Shown: piece after piece, positions 27,741 to 36,852 of the stretch
How positions within the stretch are numbered: the first letter of the stretch is position 1
How the letters are laid out: each line of letters begins with the position of its first letter
NCBI RefSeq assembly: GCF_001482195.1
Contig: NZ_KQ759763.1
Location: 1,957,321-2,021,320 of the forward strand
Reading direction: 5' to 3'
Source of the DNA: Luteimonas abyssi
GTDB taxonomy: Bacteria > Pseudomonadota > Gammaproteobacteria > Xanthomonadales > Xanthomonadaceae
DNA: 64,000 bases
The notes under the pieces: generated by a model
Databases searched by the model: none
Told to the model about the DNA's origin: nothing
The model's input: the letters and a program-made list of their open reading frames with translations, nothing else
Position numbers and translations under genes: made by a program

Positions 27741-28758
27741 ACAAAAGCGACGAGAGCAACCACCAGATGCCGCCCACGACCACCGCCAGCCCGATCACGA
27801 AGCAAACTGCAGGCCACCACAGCTCGTAGAAATCGTACTGGCCGTTGCTGCGCCAATTCTTCTGGTAGGGGTCGTCGGCATCTATCTGACATGCCGCTTC
27901 CACTTCCGCAGGCCAGACCGGCACCTTGCTGGTATACATAGAAAACCAGCGACCCATCACCGTCAGGGCCGCGATGGGCGATGCGATCAATTGGATCGCC
28001 AGTTGGTTGGCCGCCATCGCAAAGGTGCGTACGATGCCGAAGGCCAGCCCTTCACGGCGGCCGTCCACCGGCAAGCACAGACTGACCTCTTGATGGCATT
28101 GCTCCACACCATCCGGCTCTTCCATGTAGCGACGGATGTACTCCCATAGCTGCATGAGTTCGTCCCTGCCGCTGAACTCGTGGTAGGCAAGGGTGAAGGT
28201 ATCCTTCACCGTTTCACCATCCTCGTCCAGAATATGCGCACGCACATCCTGGCTCGACTGCCACATGGTCAACTCGTTCTTCACCGCACACAGGAACAGC
28301 CGATCCCACGGCGCCTGCAAGACCGTCCCATCTGGCCGAAAAGCATAAACCTTCCGGGTCTTGCGGTTGAGGCGAATTGGGTAATGCGTCTGGCGAAAGG
28401 CTTCAGTGTGCACCATGGAAAGCGCCGCCCAGCCAAAGAGGCCGAAAACTGGCGCAACAAAAGCCAGGGTCATCCATCCCGCAAACTCATTCCGCTCAAA
28501 CGCGATAAGCGCAAGTGCTGCAACAAACCCCATACACGGAATAGCGATCATCGCACCCATCCATGTCCACCACCCCTTGACCGGATACCAACGATCCACC
28601 AACTCAAGGTAAGTGCTGTTGAGCTTGATGACCGACAACCAGTCCTGCGGTTCGGAACTTGCCTGCTTGTCCGACCTCAACTGGCTTGCCCGCTCCTCAT
28701 CGGTCAACGGCCGGTTGAGCTTGTAGCGAATGAATCTGCCGAGTCCGGTGTAATCCAT
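27739..28758 (-). CDS. DUF6708-like membrane protein, second copy (probable T6SS immunity)
   Basis: A 339-residue protein, intact. It shares the layout of the neighbouring copies: a charged N-terminus (LNRPLTDEERASQLRSDKQA), LNSTYLELVDRWYPVKG, two membrane segments at about 75-130, the central soluble part (HYPIRLNRKTRKVYAF; QLWEYIRRYMEEPDGVEQC) and a C-terminal membrane pair (AVCFVIGLAVVVGGIWWLL). It is more diverged than the other two are from each other. I recognise the family as the one annotated DUF6708 beside T6SS effectors of the VasX/BTH_I2691 type, from memory. Immunity against the adjacent membrane effector is inferred from position. Confidence 0.75.
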   Translation of the reverse strand: MDYTGLGRFIRYKLNRPLTDEERASQLRSDKQASSEPQDWLSVIKLNSTYLELVDRWYPVKGWWTWMGAMIAIPCMGFVAALALIAFERNEFAGWMTLAFVAPVFGLFGWAALSMVHTEAFRQTHYPIRLNRKTRKVYAFRPDGTVLQAPWDRLFLCAVKNELTMWQSSQDVRAHILDEDGETVKDTFTLAYHEFSGRDELMQLWEYIRRYMEEPDGVEQCHQEVSLCLPVDGRREGLAFGIVRTFAMAANQLAIQLIASPIAALTVMGRWFSMYTSKVPVWPAEVEAACQIDADDPYQKNWRSNGQYDFYELWWPAVCFVIGLAVVVGGIWWLLSSLL

Positions 28759-28824
28759 CGGTCACCTGCTGCGGAACCAACGTCGGATTCGACGCATTCT
28801 CGGATTCGTGCTCTCGGAAAAAAA

Positions 28825-29856
28825 TCACATCACAACCGAGAACAACCACCAAAGACCGGCCACCACGGCGGCAAGCCCGACCACGAAGCATATCGCCGGC
28901 CAGCCCAGTTCATGGAAACCGTACTCGCCGTTGCTGCGCCAATCCTTCCGGTAGGGGTCGTCCGGGTCGACCTGACAGGCGGCCTCCACCTCCGCCGGCC
29001 AGGCCGGCACCTTGCTGGTGGACATCGCTAGCCAGCGGCCCAGGATCGTCAAGGCTGCAATGGGAGACCCGATCAACTGCGCAACCGGTTGGTTGGCCGC
29101 CATTGCGAACGTGCGCACGATCCCGAACGCCAGCCCTTCACGCCGGCCATCAACAGGCAAACGAAGTGTCACCGCTTCCTCACGATCGCATTGCTCCACA
29201 CCATCGGGCTCTTGCATATAGCGGCGGATGTATTCCCAAAGCTGCATGAGCTTCTCTTTGTCACGAAACTCGTAATAGGCCAAAGTGAATGTGTCTATCA
29301 CCGTTTCGCCATCATTGGCCAACACATGCGCGCGCACATCAACGCTCTTTCCGAACAGAGGCAAATCATTCTCACGCACACAGAGAAACAATGCATCCCA
29401 TGGGATGGTCAGAACCGTGTCGCCCGGCCGGGTGACATGCACCTGCCTGGTTTTTCGGTTGAGACGGATCGGATAATGAGTCATGCGAAAAATATCGAAT
29501 CGCATCCCCTTGCAGCCAATCCATGAAAAAAAAGCAAAGATTGGCGCCGCCATTGCAAAGGAAATCCAACCAGAAGAGTTTTTCATATCCAGAGCCAACC
29601 AACCGAACGCGACTAGAGATGCAACTCCTAGCAAAAAAATCATCCCACCTTGCCAAGCTGCAAAACCCCTTACCGGGTACCAGCGATCCACCAGTTCCAA
29701 ATAGGTGCTATTGAGCTTGATGACCGATAATCCATCCATCGGTTCAGTGCTGGCCTGCTTGTCCAGCTTTAACCGGCTGACTCGCTCCTCATCGGTCAGG
29801 GGCCGATCGATCTTGTAGTTGTGCTTGCCATCCTTGCCGAATCCCGTGAGGTCCAT
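28825..29856 (-). CDS. DUF6708-like membrane protein, first copy (probable T6SS immunity)
   Basis: A 343-residue intact protein that starts three bases after the effector stop codon, the position of a cognate immunity gene. It starts MDLTGFGKDGKHNYKIDRPLTDEE, then LNSTYLELVDRWYPVRG, two membrane segments (about 75-130), a soluble middle (HYPIRLNRKTRQVHVT, LRLPVDGRREGLAFG) and a C-terminal hydrophobic pair (ICFVVGLAAVVAGLWWLF). The coding strand has a T8 run in the second membrane segment (A8 at 29526-29533). GC content is visibly lower than in the core T6SS genes, suggesting acquisition with the effector. Confidence 0.78.
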   Translation of the reverse strand: MDLTGFGKDGKHNYKIDRPLTDEERVSRLKLDKQASTEPMDGLSVIKLNSTYLELVDRWYPVRGFAAWQGGMIFLLGVASLVAFGWLALDMKNSSGWISFAMAAPIFAFFSWIGCKGMRFDIFRMTHYPIRLNRKTRQVHVTRPGDTVLTIPWDALFLCVRENDLPLFGKSVDVRAHVLANDGETVIDTFTLAYYEFRDKEKLMQLWEYIRRYMQEPDGVEQCDREEAVTLRLPVDGRREGLAFGIVRTFAMAANQPVAQLIGSPIAALTILGRWLAMSTSKVPAWPAEVEAACQVDPDDPYRKDWRSNGEYGFHELGWPAICFVVGLAAVVAGLWWLFSVVM

Positions 29857-30120
29857 GGCTTAACCCGCCTGCGGTATCAGGGCAGGATCTGCCTCATCTT
29901 CTATTTCATCATTCCCAGCCTTCATGCCGAGCGCCCGCATCGCCATCTCGAACTGTTCCATCTCCACCTCAAACTCCTGATAGCGATCACCTTCATCCAG
30001 CGCCCCGAACAAGCATCGCTCCATCCACTCTTGCAGTTCGTTCGTCTTGAGAAACTCAATCAAAAGAGCGATTGCGATGCCGACAATCACCAATACGATG
30101 CCGATACCTGTGGCGACCGC
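28825..30120. repeat. direct repeat copy A (effector tail + DUF6708-like gene)
   Basis: The parental-looking copy of the block also found at 26431-27740. It covers the last about 87 codons of the intact effector and the whole first DUF6708-like gene. The effector side of the repeat ends near 30120, in codons for the last membrane segments. Confidence 0.8.
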
Positions 30121-32697
30121 GGCCGTCAGGCCAAATATACTGGCACCCCAAGCGGTGAATAGAACTGCCGCTCCAAATCCAGTTCCTGCAGAAACGAGAT
30201 AGAGCGCCACCATGCCTACGTTACCTTTCCGGGCTTCCCTATAGGCATTGACAGAATCCATTACCGCCATAATCCCGGCCGTCACGATTCCAAGCCCTCT
30301 ACTGATCCTGCCAGTCCACTCCACCCATGTCCTCCCTGCCCACTTCGCCAACCGCACACTCCCCGCCTTAGCACCATCCACAATCCCATCGTGAAGCAGA
30401 TTGCCCACGCCGCCCACAATTGCAGCCACCGACGTCCCAAACCGCCAATTGCTCTCTACCCGGCGGTGCTCCATCGTCGCGTCCAGTTTGCCCGCCATCT
30501 GCTTGGCATCCACGATCTGCAGGATCAGGCCCACTACCGCCAGCCGCGCATTCGTCCCGAACATCGCCCGGAACCGGGCCAGTCCGTTCTTCGGCCATTC
30601 GTCCATCGTCAGCACCGTCAACGCCGCCTGATCCGCGCGTTCCGCCGCGGCGCCCCCGCCAGCGATCTGGCCCAGCGCGAACCGGTCCACCCGGAGCGTC
30701 ACTTGTCCGGGCGCAAAGCGCCCGCCCGGTCCCCGCGTCTGCGTGACGTGGCGACGTCCACGGGAGCGAATCTGCAACTGCCGCTTAAGCAGGCCGGCGT
30801 CGATGTCGCCCAGCGCCTCCGGGTTGACCTGCTTCATCATCTCCACCATCACGTCCAGCGCCTGATCCACCGTGCCTGCGTGCGTGAGCGGCAGGATCGG
30901 AGCATGGCTGATCACCCCCAAGGACACCAACAGTCGTCCGGCCGTGTGGTCGATCATGCCGTCGACCACCTTGATCACGGGGCCGCCCAAGGCCACCAGG
31001 AGTTGGGCCGCCAGATTCTGGCCCCCATTGTTCACGTGCCCCAGGCTTTCCTGGTAGACGCTGACCAAAGTACCCCACTCGATGGACGGCAGTTCGCTCT
31101 TGGGCAGCCCAGCGCTGGGTACCGCCTCGTTCAGTGCGTCGATCACGTCCTGTTGGTTATGCACCAGCGCGCGTTGCAGCAGGTTGCCCGGATCTTCCGT
31201 ATTGGCCGACAACCACTCGACGTAGTTATCGAAGCAGACCTGGTTCTGCTGCGTATCCTGGATGCACAGCAACAGCGTTTGCACATAACCGGCACCCGAG
31301 TCGCCATCTGCCTCGTCATGGTTGCATTCAAAGCATGCCGCAGTTGCCGGGCCGCGCAACCAGGCCTGATGCGCATGCGCCAACGGTACCAGCACCCCCT
31401 GGTCGTAGTCTTCCAGCCTGGGTTGGTAAACCGTTTCACGCCACTGCTCCGGCTCGCCGGGCCGCAGCTTGCTTCGATACTTTCTCCAAGCTCTGTCGGC
31501 AGCACGCTCCAGGTCGTCTTCACTCAGGCCATCCGCGGCTTCCTGCCGGGCGGCCTCCAGCTTCGCCTCCCATTCGGCTCGATAGCCGGGTTCGGCGCGC
31601 AGTCGCTGCTCATGGCGCTTGATGAATTCGTAGCGGCCGTCGCGCCCGCTGATATAGAAGGGATAGTTCCAGGAATGGGCGCGCCAGACTGCCTGGCGTT
31701 CTGCATCACGAAGCGCGTCCAGCTCCGCGTTGTTGCGGATGGCCTCTTCCAGCGAGTCCACCAAGGCCGAGATCGCCAAGGGCCTCTGCAATTCGTCTGC
31801 TTCGAGAAACTCGTTCAACCTGGCGCCCATCAGGCTGGCAAGCTCCATGGTGATGCCCGTCGGGTCGTCCAACGCCACCAGCATCGCCTTTGCACCAGCC
31901 TTCTCCGCGGCGGCTTCCGCCCAGGTGATCAGGCCGTCGGCTTCATGTCTGGCACCATTGAAGCGGTGCGGGGAGAAATCGAACGCCGGATTCGCCCAGA
32001 CCTCGATCTCCTCCAGATCGATCAATGGAACAACCTCTCCGGTTCTGGGATCAAGCATCGCCCGCGTCGATGTCGGCGGCGAGGCGTCTCCTCCCCGCTG
32101 CGTGCCCTCACGAACGAATTCGTTCACTACCTCCTTCAGGCGCGTGAACTCCGCCGTGTGTGGCTGACTTGTGTCGCCGCCCGCCCACTGCCCCACTTCG
32201 ACCGGCCGCATATGCCGCTCGCGGTATGCGTGCCGGCGATGACGAGCGAGCACCTGCGGCGTCCATGCCGTATCAGAGAATCCCAGCCACAGACGAGTCG
32301 CATTGACAGCGTCAGGCACGGTGATACACCGTGCAATGAACTCTTCACCCGTACGGAAACAACTGAATTCGATGTTGTCGGCATCGGGCGGCGTGGTGTC
32401 CTCGATGTCGAACTCGTACAAGTAGCCGAGTTCGGTCACCAGATAGGCCTTCCACTCGCCCCGCGCTTCATTGAAGGCATACAGATAGCCAGGGCGTAGC
32501 AGGCGGGTGGTGTAGCACGCGCTGTCCGCCGGCAGGGCGATATCGGTCACGCCCGCTCCGAAGCCAGATGGCAAATCAAGCGCCTTCCATCGAGGGTGCG
32601 ATTCGTCGTAATCGGTACGCGCCACAGCGTAACGGAGCGGCAGAATCGGCAAGCCCGTCTTCTCACAGAAGGGGCACTTGGCAGTCGGTTCGGTCAT
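29860..32697 (-). CDS. T6SS effector, VasX-like / BTH_I2691 family
   Basis: A 945-residue protein. The N-terminal domain (about 1-170) has the VasX-type signature: CPFCEKTGLPILPLRYAVA, LRPGYLYAFNEARGEW, and ARCITVPDA. A long helical middle follows. Residues about 760-880 hold three or four hydrophobic segments (GLGIVTAGIMAVMDSV; FGAAVLFTAWGASIFG; IVLVIVGIAIALLIEFL), then a short charged tail. Vibrio VasX permeabilises target inner membranes, so a pore-forming or membrane-disrupting toxin is inferred. Its start overlaps the DUF4123 adaptor gene by four bases, and the DUF6708-like gene follows after three. Confidence 0.85.
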   Translation of the reverse strand: MTEPTAKCPFCEKTGLPILPLRYAVARTDYDESHPRWKALDLPSGFGAGVTDIALPADSACYTTRLLRPGYLYAFNEARGEWKAYLVTELGYLYEFDIEDTTPPDADNIEFSCFRTGEEFIARCITVPDAVNATRLWLGFSDTAWTPQVLARHRRHAYRERHMRPVEVGQWAGGDTSQPHTAEFTRLKEVVNEFVREGTQRGGDASPPTSTRAMLDPRTGEVVPLIDLEEIEVWANPAFDFSPHRFNGARHEADGLITWAEAAAEKAGAKAMLVALDDPTGITMELASLMGARLNEFLEADELQRPLAISALVDSLEEAIRNNAELDALRDAERQAVWRAHSWNYPFYISGRDGRYEFIKRHEQRLRAEPGYRAEWEAKLEAARQEAADGLSEDDLERAADRAWRKYRSKLRPGEPEQWRETVYQPRLEDYDQGVLVPLAHAHQAWLRGPATAACFECNHDEADGDSGAGYVQTLLLCIQDTQQNQVCFDNYVEWLSANTEDPGNLLQRALVHNQQDVIDALNEAVPSAGLPKSELPSIEWGTLVSVYQESLGHVNNGGQNLAAQLLVALGGPVIKVVDGMIDHTAGRLLVSLGVISHAPILPLTHAGTVDQALDVMVEMMKQVNPEALGDIDAGLLKRQLQIRSRGRRHVTQTRGPGGRFAPGQVTLRVDRFALGQIAGGGAAAERADQAALTVLTMDEWPKNGLARFRAMFGTNARLAVVGLILQIVDAKQMAGKLDATMEHRRVESNWRFGTSVAAIVGGVGNLLHDGIVDGAKAGSVRLAKWAGRTWVEWTGRISRGLGIVTAGIMAVMDSVNAYREARKGNVGMVALYLVSAGTGFGAAVLFTAWGASIFGLTAAVATGIGIVLVIVGIAIALLIEFLKTNELQEWMERCLFGALDEGDRYQEFEVEMEQFEMAMRALGMKAGNDEIEDEADPALIPQAG

Positions 32698-33587
32698 TGG
32701 GGTCTCCTCGCTTCCATTGCGACGGATGGGGTTTCAAGTTCGGCAGCCAGACAACGCAGCCGGGCAGAGTCGAGATCGCGGCAAGCTTCAGAGTAGGAAA
32801 TAGCACCACTCTGGGCGCGGCTCAGTCTTTCAAGGAGGTCCGGATGGCGATGGACGCCTGGGTAGCGCAGTTCCAAGGTGGCGTACTGGCGACGATCTAC
32901 TTCGTCCTGCAAGCGGTGCAGCGTCAATGACTCCCCCAGCACGGCATCCGCACGTCTCCAAAGGTCAGCTTGACCGAGCAAGTCCGGTTCGGAGCGCGCC
33001 CACGTACTGAGAGAGCGATTGAGCAGACCCAAACGCTTGAGCGTGTCCCACTGCTCCAGGGTTGGTGTCATCCGCATCGAACCCTGAGCGCCCTCGCGCA
33101 GGTACTGCTGCCAGCCATGCTGGGGGTCACACCAGCTCCAGTGCGTAATGCCCCCTAGCAATGCAAGACGTTGTTTCTGATTCAACAGCCACAACAGATG
33201 CCGGAACACGACCGGATCGTAGTAGCGCAGCAGAGCTTGCTCGCGTGCTGGCGGCGGCCCCCTCAGGACCATCTGTCGACGAAGATGTACCACCAATTCT
33301 TTCCATGGGACGGGCGCACGCAGCAAGGCACTGAAGAAGGGCTTGCGGCTGTGGCGCCGGTGAGCGCCATCACGATCAAGCAAGTCGATTCGCTCGTCAT
33401 GCGGCAACCGAGAAAATTGCAACAGCAACGGGTACAACCCCGCATCCTTGGCTTCTTCGGGGGCCACTGATTCAATCGGTAGGTCCTGCCAGAACTGGGA
33501 ATCTACCTGCAGCGGATTAATCAACGCGTAGTCGTGTGCCAAAAGGCGTCGATGGTCAAGGTCTTGCATCTCAGCCGCCAACGACAA
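32694..33587 (-). CDS. DUF4123 T6SS effector adaptor/chaperone
   Basis: A 297-residue protein of the DUF4123 (Tap/TEC) class: HDYALINPLQVDSQFW at the N-terminus, central EELVVHLRRQM-like PWKELVVHLRRQMVLRGPP, and LLRYYDPVVFRHLLWLLNQKQRLALLGGITHWSW. Such proteins load a cognate effector onto the VgrG tip and are not secreted. It overlaps vgrG by 17 bases and the effector by four, so vgrG, adaptor and effector form one coupled unit. ATG 33587 is used; a second Met (MQDLDHRR) seven codons on is also possible. Confidence 0.85.
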   Translation of the reverse strand: MSLAAEMQDLDHRRLLAHDYALINPLQVDSQFWQDLPIESVAPEEAKDAGLYPLLLQFSRLPHDERIDLLDRDGAHRRHSRKPFFSALLRAPVPWKELVVHLRRQMVLRGPPPAREQALLRYYDPVVFRHLLWLLNQKQRLALLGGITHWSWCDPQHGWQQYLREGAQGSMRMTPTLEQWDTLKRLGLLNRSLSTWARSEPDLLGQADLWRRADAVLGESLTLHRLQDEVDRRQYATLELRYPGVHRHPDLLERLSRAQSGAISYSEACRDLDSARLRCLAAELETPSVAMEARRPQ

Positions 33588-36408
33588 CAGCTTCGCCTGC
33601 GGCGTCAGCGCCTCTAGACTTGAACTCGCATGCGCTCAAGTCACCACCACCCAGCGTCGGTGCTTGCCCACTCGCACTCCTCGGCCCCGTGAACTCCCGG
33701 CTGCTGCCCTTGAACTCAACCACCCCCGGCGCGCCCAGCTCGATGTTGCCGCCCTCGATCTTCAGGTAGGCGCCCTGCGCGGTCAGCAGCACATGTTTGC
33801 TCGGCGCGGCGATCTCCACACCAGATTGCGTGCTGGCTACGGTGATCTTCGTCTTCGCCGCCACCTTGGCTTCGTTCTTGTGCGCCCGCGCACTCGCCTT
33901 GCCCTGTGCGGCATGCAGCGCGATGCCGGTTTCCTGGTTAGGCTTGCCGCCCGGCGCGTCGCCGCCCTGGGTGAACAGCGCGATGCCGCCGCCGGCGGCG
34001 ATCACCGTGCCGGCCTGGCTGGCCCAGTCGAGATCGCCGTTGGCAGTCAGGGTGGTCTGGGTGCCCGACACCCACGCCTGGTCAGCCGGGGTCAGGCTCA
34101 TCACGCCGTCGGGGCTCGAGCCCAGCAGGTGCGGGGCGCTCCAGCCCGGCACTTCGCCTTCGCCGCCGCCGATGGCGCTGTCGCCCTCGCCGCCCCCTGC
34201 GCTGCCCTGCTGGGTCGCCTTCAAGGCGTCCTGCAGTTGGGTGAGGCTGTCCTGGGCCGGCAGTGTGTCGCCGTCGTCGGGCAGGATCGCTTCCTGACTC
34301 TTGGCGGTATCGGCCAGGGCCTGCAGCAACTGGGTGCCGGCATCGAGCTGGGCCAGGCCGTCGGTGGCGGTGAGGTGCTGGGCGCCGGACTCGGTGGTCA
34401 GCAGCAGGCCCTGCCCGGCGCGGATCGCGCCGCTGGCCTGGGTGGACAGTTCCGCACCGAAGCCGCGTTCGGTCTCGCGCACGTTGTCCTCGCCGCCCTT
34501 GATGTGGCCGAGCGTCAGCGTGGTGGCATGCTGGGTGGTACTGGCCTGGGCACGGCCCTGGCCGGGCGTGTCGTCGAGGCGCAGTTGCTGGTAGCCGCCG
34601 CTGCCGGTCTGGCTGTCGGCCAGTGCCTGGGATTTGAAGCCGGTGAAGACAGCGGCATGGTCGTTGCCGTCGAACCAGGCTGCGGCGTTGCCGGTGGCGC
34701 CGCCACCGCCGCCGGCGATCTGGTTGTGCGCGGCATCGTCCTGGCCACGGCCGTTGTAGAGGCTGCCCACCACCACCGGGCGGTCGATGTCGCCTTCCAG
34801 AAACGCCACCAGCACTTCCTGGCCCTTGCGCGGCAGCAGCACGCCGCCCCAGTTGTCGCCGGCCCACGGGGTCGCCACGCGCACCCAGGTCCAGGCGCCG
34901 TCGGTGCCGGGCGCGTTGTCGTCTCCGGCCGGATGGGCCTGCCCACCGCTGGCGTCGCCGCCGCGTTGCCAGGCGAACTGCACCTTGATGCGGTCGTCGC
35001 GGTCGGTGGTCAGGGGGGCGCCGTCGCTGACGACGATGGCGCTCTGGGTGCCGTAGACGGTGGGCTTCGGGTGCAGGCGCGTGCCGTGGCCGTCGCGAGT
35101 GCGAGGGCGGTAGGCGATGTCGGCCGGGAGCGTGTGGAAGTGGTTGCGGTAGAAGTCGGCTTCGCTGTCCGCGCTCGCGGCGGACGAGCTGCCCTCACCC
35201 CTGCCCCTCTCCCGCTTGCGGGAGAGGGGTTCCAAGGCATGGGGCGTGGCGGTTGCACTGCCGCCGAGGGATTCGGGGAGGGCGAGGCCCGGCAGGGCGA
35301 TGGGGCCCAGGGTCTGTTCGAGGGTGTCGAAGATCTCGGCGCCCAGGTTGTTGCGGGCGACGTGATCCACGCGCACGCACAGATGTTCTCCGTCGCCGGC
35401 CTGCGGGTGCTGGGTGACGGTGAAGCGGCCACCCGGGGCCAAGCGGCGCCAGCTGCCGCCGCCGGTGCCCATGCGACCGGCGGCCTGCAGGCCTTCGATC
35501 TGGCGGCGGGCCAGACGGTCGCCGTGGGCGCTGTCCACCCAGGCATAGGGGCCGGCGGTGTCGATGTCCTCGGCGATCACGTCGCCGGGCACGTCGGCCT
35601 CGGCCGAGGCCGGGCGCAGGCCCAGGCTGCGGTAGTCCCAACTGGCGCGCTGGATGCGGCCGGTGTGCAGCCGGCGTGCCGGCGACCACTGCTGCAGGCT
35701 GTCGTCGCGTTCGGTCGCGTCGGCGCGGTGGTAACGCACGCTGCCGAGATCGGCCGCGGCGCCGTTGTGATCGGCGATCACCAGCGTGTGCGTACCCAGC
35801 GCGTCATCGCCGGCAGCACCGCTGTGCTCGAACCAGTAGAACAGGCCCTCGTCGGCCAGCAACCGCTCGACGAACGCGAAATCATCTTCCTGGTATTGCG
35901 TGGTCAGACTGCGCTTCGGGTAGACCGAAGCATCATCCAGGTCCCACCGCCAGGCGGGTGCCAGCGCGCCGGCATCGACGTAGTCGGCGAAGACGTCCTC
36001 GACGATCTCCACCACGCTCTTGTCCTGGAACACGTAGCTGTCCACGCGCTGGCGCAGGAACGCCAGCCACGGTTCCACCACCAGCCGATAGCGCGCCAGG
36101 CCGCCGTTGCTGCCCAATTGCTCGAATGCGGTGACGTGGCCGTGGAATGGCCGCAGGTCCGTGCTGGAATCCGCGGTGAGGAGCTCCAGCAGCACCGGCC
36201 TGCCCAGCAGGGCATCGAGATCCAGGTGCGCGTCCACCGACAGCGCGGCGATCTCGAGCCGGAACCCGCCGCCATCCAGGCGCTCGTGGCCCTGGAGAGC
36301 CTCGGCCACGAGCACGTCCGGCCCCAGCGGCGTATGTAGCCGGAGCAGACGCTCGCGCTGCCCGGGGGCGGCCTGCAGCGTGGTCAGAAGGGTGGCGATG
36401 ACATCCAT
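33571..36408 (-). CDS. vgrG: T6SS spike protein VgrG (left module)
   Basis: A 945-residue VgrG/TssI. Residues about 1-580 are the gp27/gp5-like spike (LLRLHTPLGPDVLVAEAL; TTQYQEDDFAFVERLLADEGLFYWFEH; AIVVSDGAPLTTDRDDRIKVQFAWQRGG; LPRKGQEVLVAFLEGDIDRPVVVGSLYNG). Residues about 640-930 are a DUF2345-type extension. ATG 36408 follows GGGAGA at good spacing. Residues about 394-402 are encoded by an inserted REP-like palindrome (LSRKRERGRG). The protein caps the Hcp tube and carries the effector via the DUF4123 adaptor encoded next. Confidence 0.93.
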   Translation of the reverse strand: MDVIATLLTTLQAAPGQRERLLRLHTPLGPDVLVAEALQGHERLDGGGFRLEIAALSVDAHLDLDALLGRPVLLELLTADSSTDLRPFHGHVTAFEQLGSNGGLARYRLVVEPWLAFLRQRVDSYVFQDKSVVEIVEDVFADYVDAGALAPAWRWDLDDASVYPKRSLTTQYQEDDFAFVERLLADEGLFYWFEHSGAAGDDALGTHTLVIADHNGAAADLGSVRYHRADATERDDSLQQWSPARRLHTGRIQRASWDYRSLGLRPASAEADVPGDVIAEDIDTAGPYAWVDSAHGDRLARRQIEGLQAAGRMGTGGGSWRRLAPGGRFTVTQHPQAGDGEHLCVRVDHVARNNLGAEIFDTLEQTLGPIALPGLALPESLGGSATATPHALEPLSRKRERGRGEGSSSAASADSEADFYRNHFHTLPADIAYRPRTRDGHGTRLHPKPTVYGTQSAIVVSDGAPLTTDRDDRIKVQFAWQRGGDASGGQAHPAGDDNAPGTDGAWTWVRVATPWAGDNWGGVLLPRKGQEVLVAFLEGDIDRPVVVGSLYNGRGQDDAAHNQIAGGGGGATGNAAAWFDGNDHAAVFTGFKSQALADSQTGSGGYQQLRLDDTPGQGRAQASTTQHATTLTLGHIKGGEDNVRETERGFGAELSTQASGAIRAGQGLLLTTESGAQHLTATDGLAQLDAGTQLLQALADTAKSQEAILPDDGDTLPAQDSLTQLQDALKATQQGSAGGGEGDSAIGGGEGEVPGWSAPHLLGSSPDGVMSLTPADQAWVSGTQTTLTANGDLDWASQAGTVIAAGGGIALFTQGGDAPGGKPNQETGIALHAAQGKASARAHKNEAKVAAKTKITVASTQSGVEIAAPSKHVLLTAQGAYLKIEGGNIELGAPGVVEFKGSSREFTGPRSASGQAPTLGGGDLSACEFKSRGADAAGEAVVVGG
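35204..35229. repeat. REP-like palindrome inside vgrG
   Basis: A perfect 12-bp inverted repeat (CCCCTCTCCCGC / GCGGGAGAGGGG) around TT, preceded by CCCTCACCCCTG. This is the form of the widespread interspersed REP-type elements of Proteobacteria, which normally lie between genes. Here it sits in frame in a linker of the vgrG coding sequence, where the other VgrG of this window has no such residues. Confidence 0.75.
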
Positions 36409-36463
36409 GGCGATCTCCCGCCGGTGCAAGGCTCCTGCCGCACCGGCGCCGCAGGGGCCGAAT

Positions 36464-36811
36464 TCAGGCGCTGATGCGCTCGATCTTCAGCGAGGGGGTT
36501 TCGGTGCAATGCAGGCGGTAGGTGCGGCTGGCGACCGATACCTCGATCTCGCGCACGTTGCTCACCAGGCGTTCGCCGGTCTGCACGCCGGCCTGGTTGC
36601 GCACCCGCCATGGCATGCGTGCGATCAGCGCGGCCAGGTCGCGCGCGTCGCCGCGAGCTTCCGTGGCGGCACCGTCGAGCAGGTCGATGACGTGTTCCGG
36701 GCGTACGCGGTTCCATGCGCAGATCGCCTTGGCCTGGCGCCCTTCGCGGCCCAGCGCCAGGCTGTCGCAGTTGGCGGCAGCGGCGGTACGGTCGAATCCG
36801 TAGAAATCCAT
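36464..36811 (-). CDS. hypothetical protein between clpV and vgrG
   Basis: A 115-residue protein I do not recognise. It starts MDFYGFDRTAAAANCDSLALG and ends in a probable beta-rich part (VREIEVSVASRTYRLHCTE). No signal peptide or membrane segment is seen. It lies 41 bases after clpV and 55 before vgrG on the same strand, with an AAGGAGAA ribosome-binding site, so it is probably expressed with the T6SS. An adaptor or spike-associated role is possible but not supported by any motif. Confidence 0.7.
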   Translation of the reverse strand: MDFYGFDRTAAAANCDSLALGREGRQAKAICAWNRVRPEHVIDLLDGAATEARGDARDLAALIARMPWRVRNQAGVQTGERLVSNVREIEVSVASRTYRLHCTETPSLKIERISA

Positions 36812-36852
36812 CTCGTTCTCCTTAGTCGTCCAGTGGTTCAGGGGAATCCCGA

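Noticed and set aside
30391-32499. About 700-codon plus-strand frame opposite the left effector
   Set aside because: Antisense to a recognised VasX-like protein; no start signal or domain.
33664-36339. About 890-codon plus-strand frame opposite the left vgrG
   Set aside because: Mirrors the repetitive spike gene; no independent motif.
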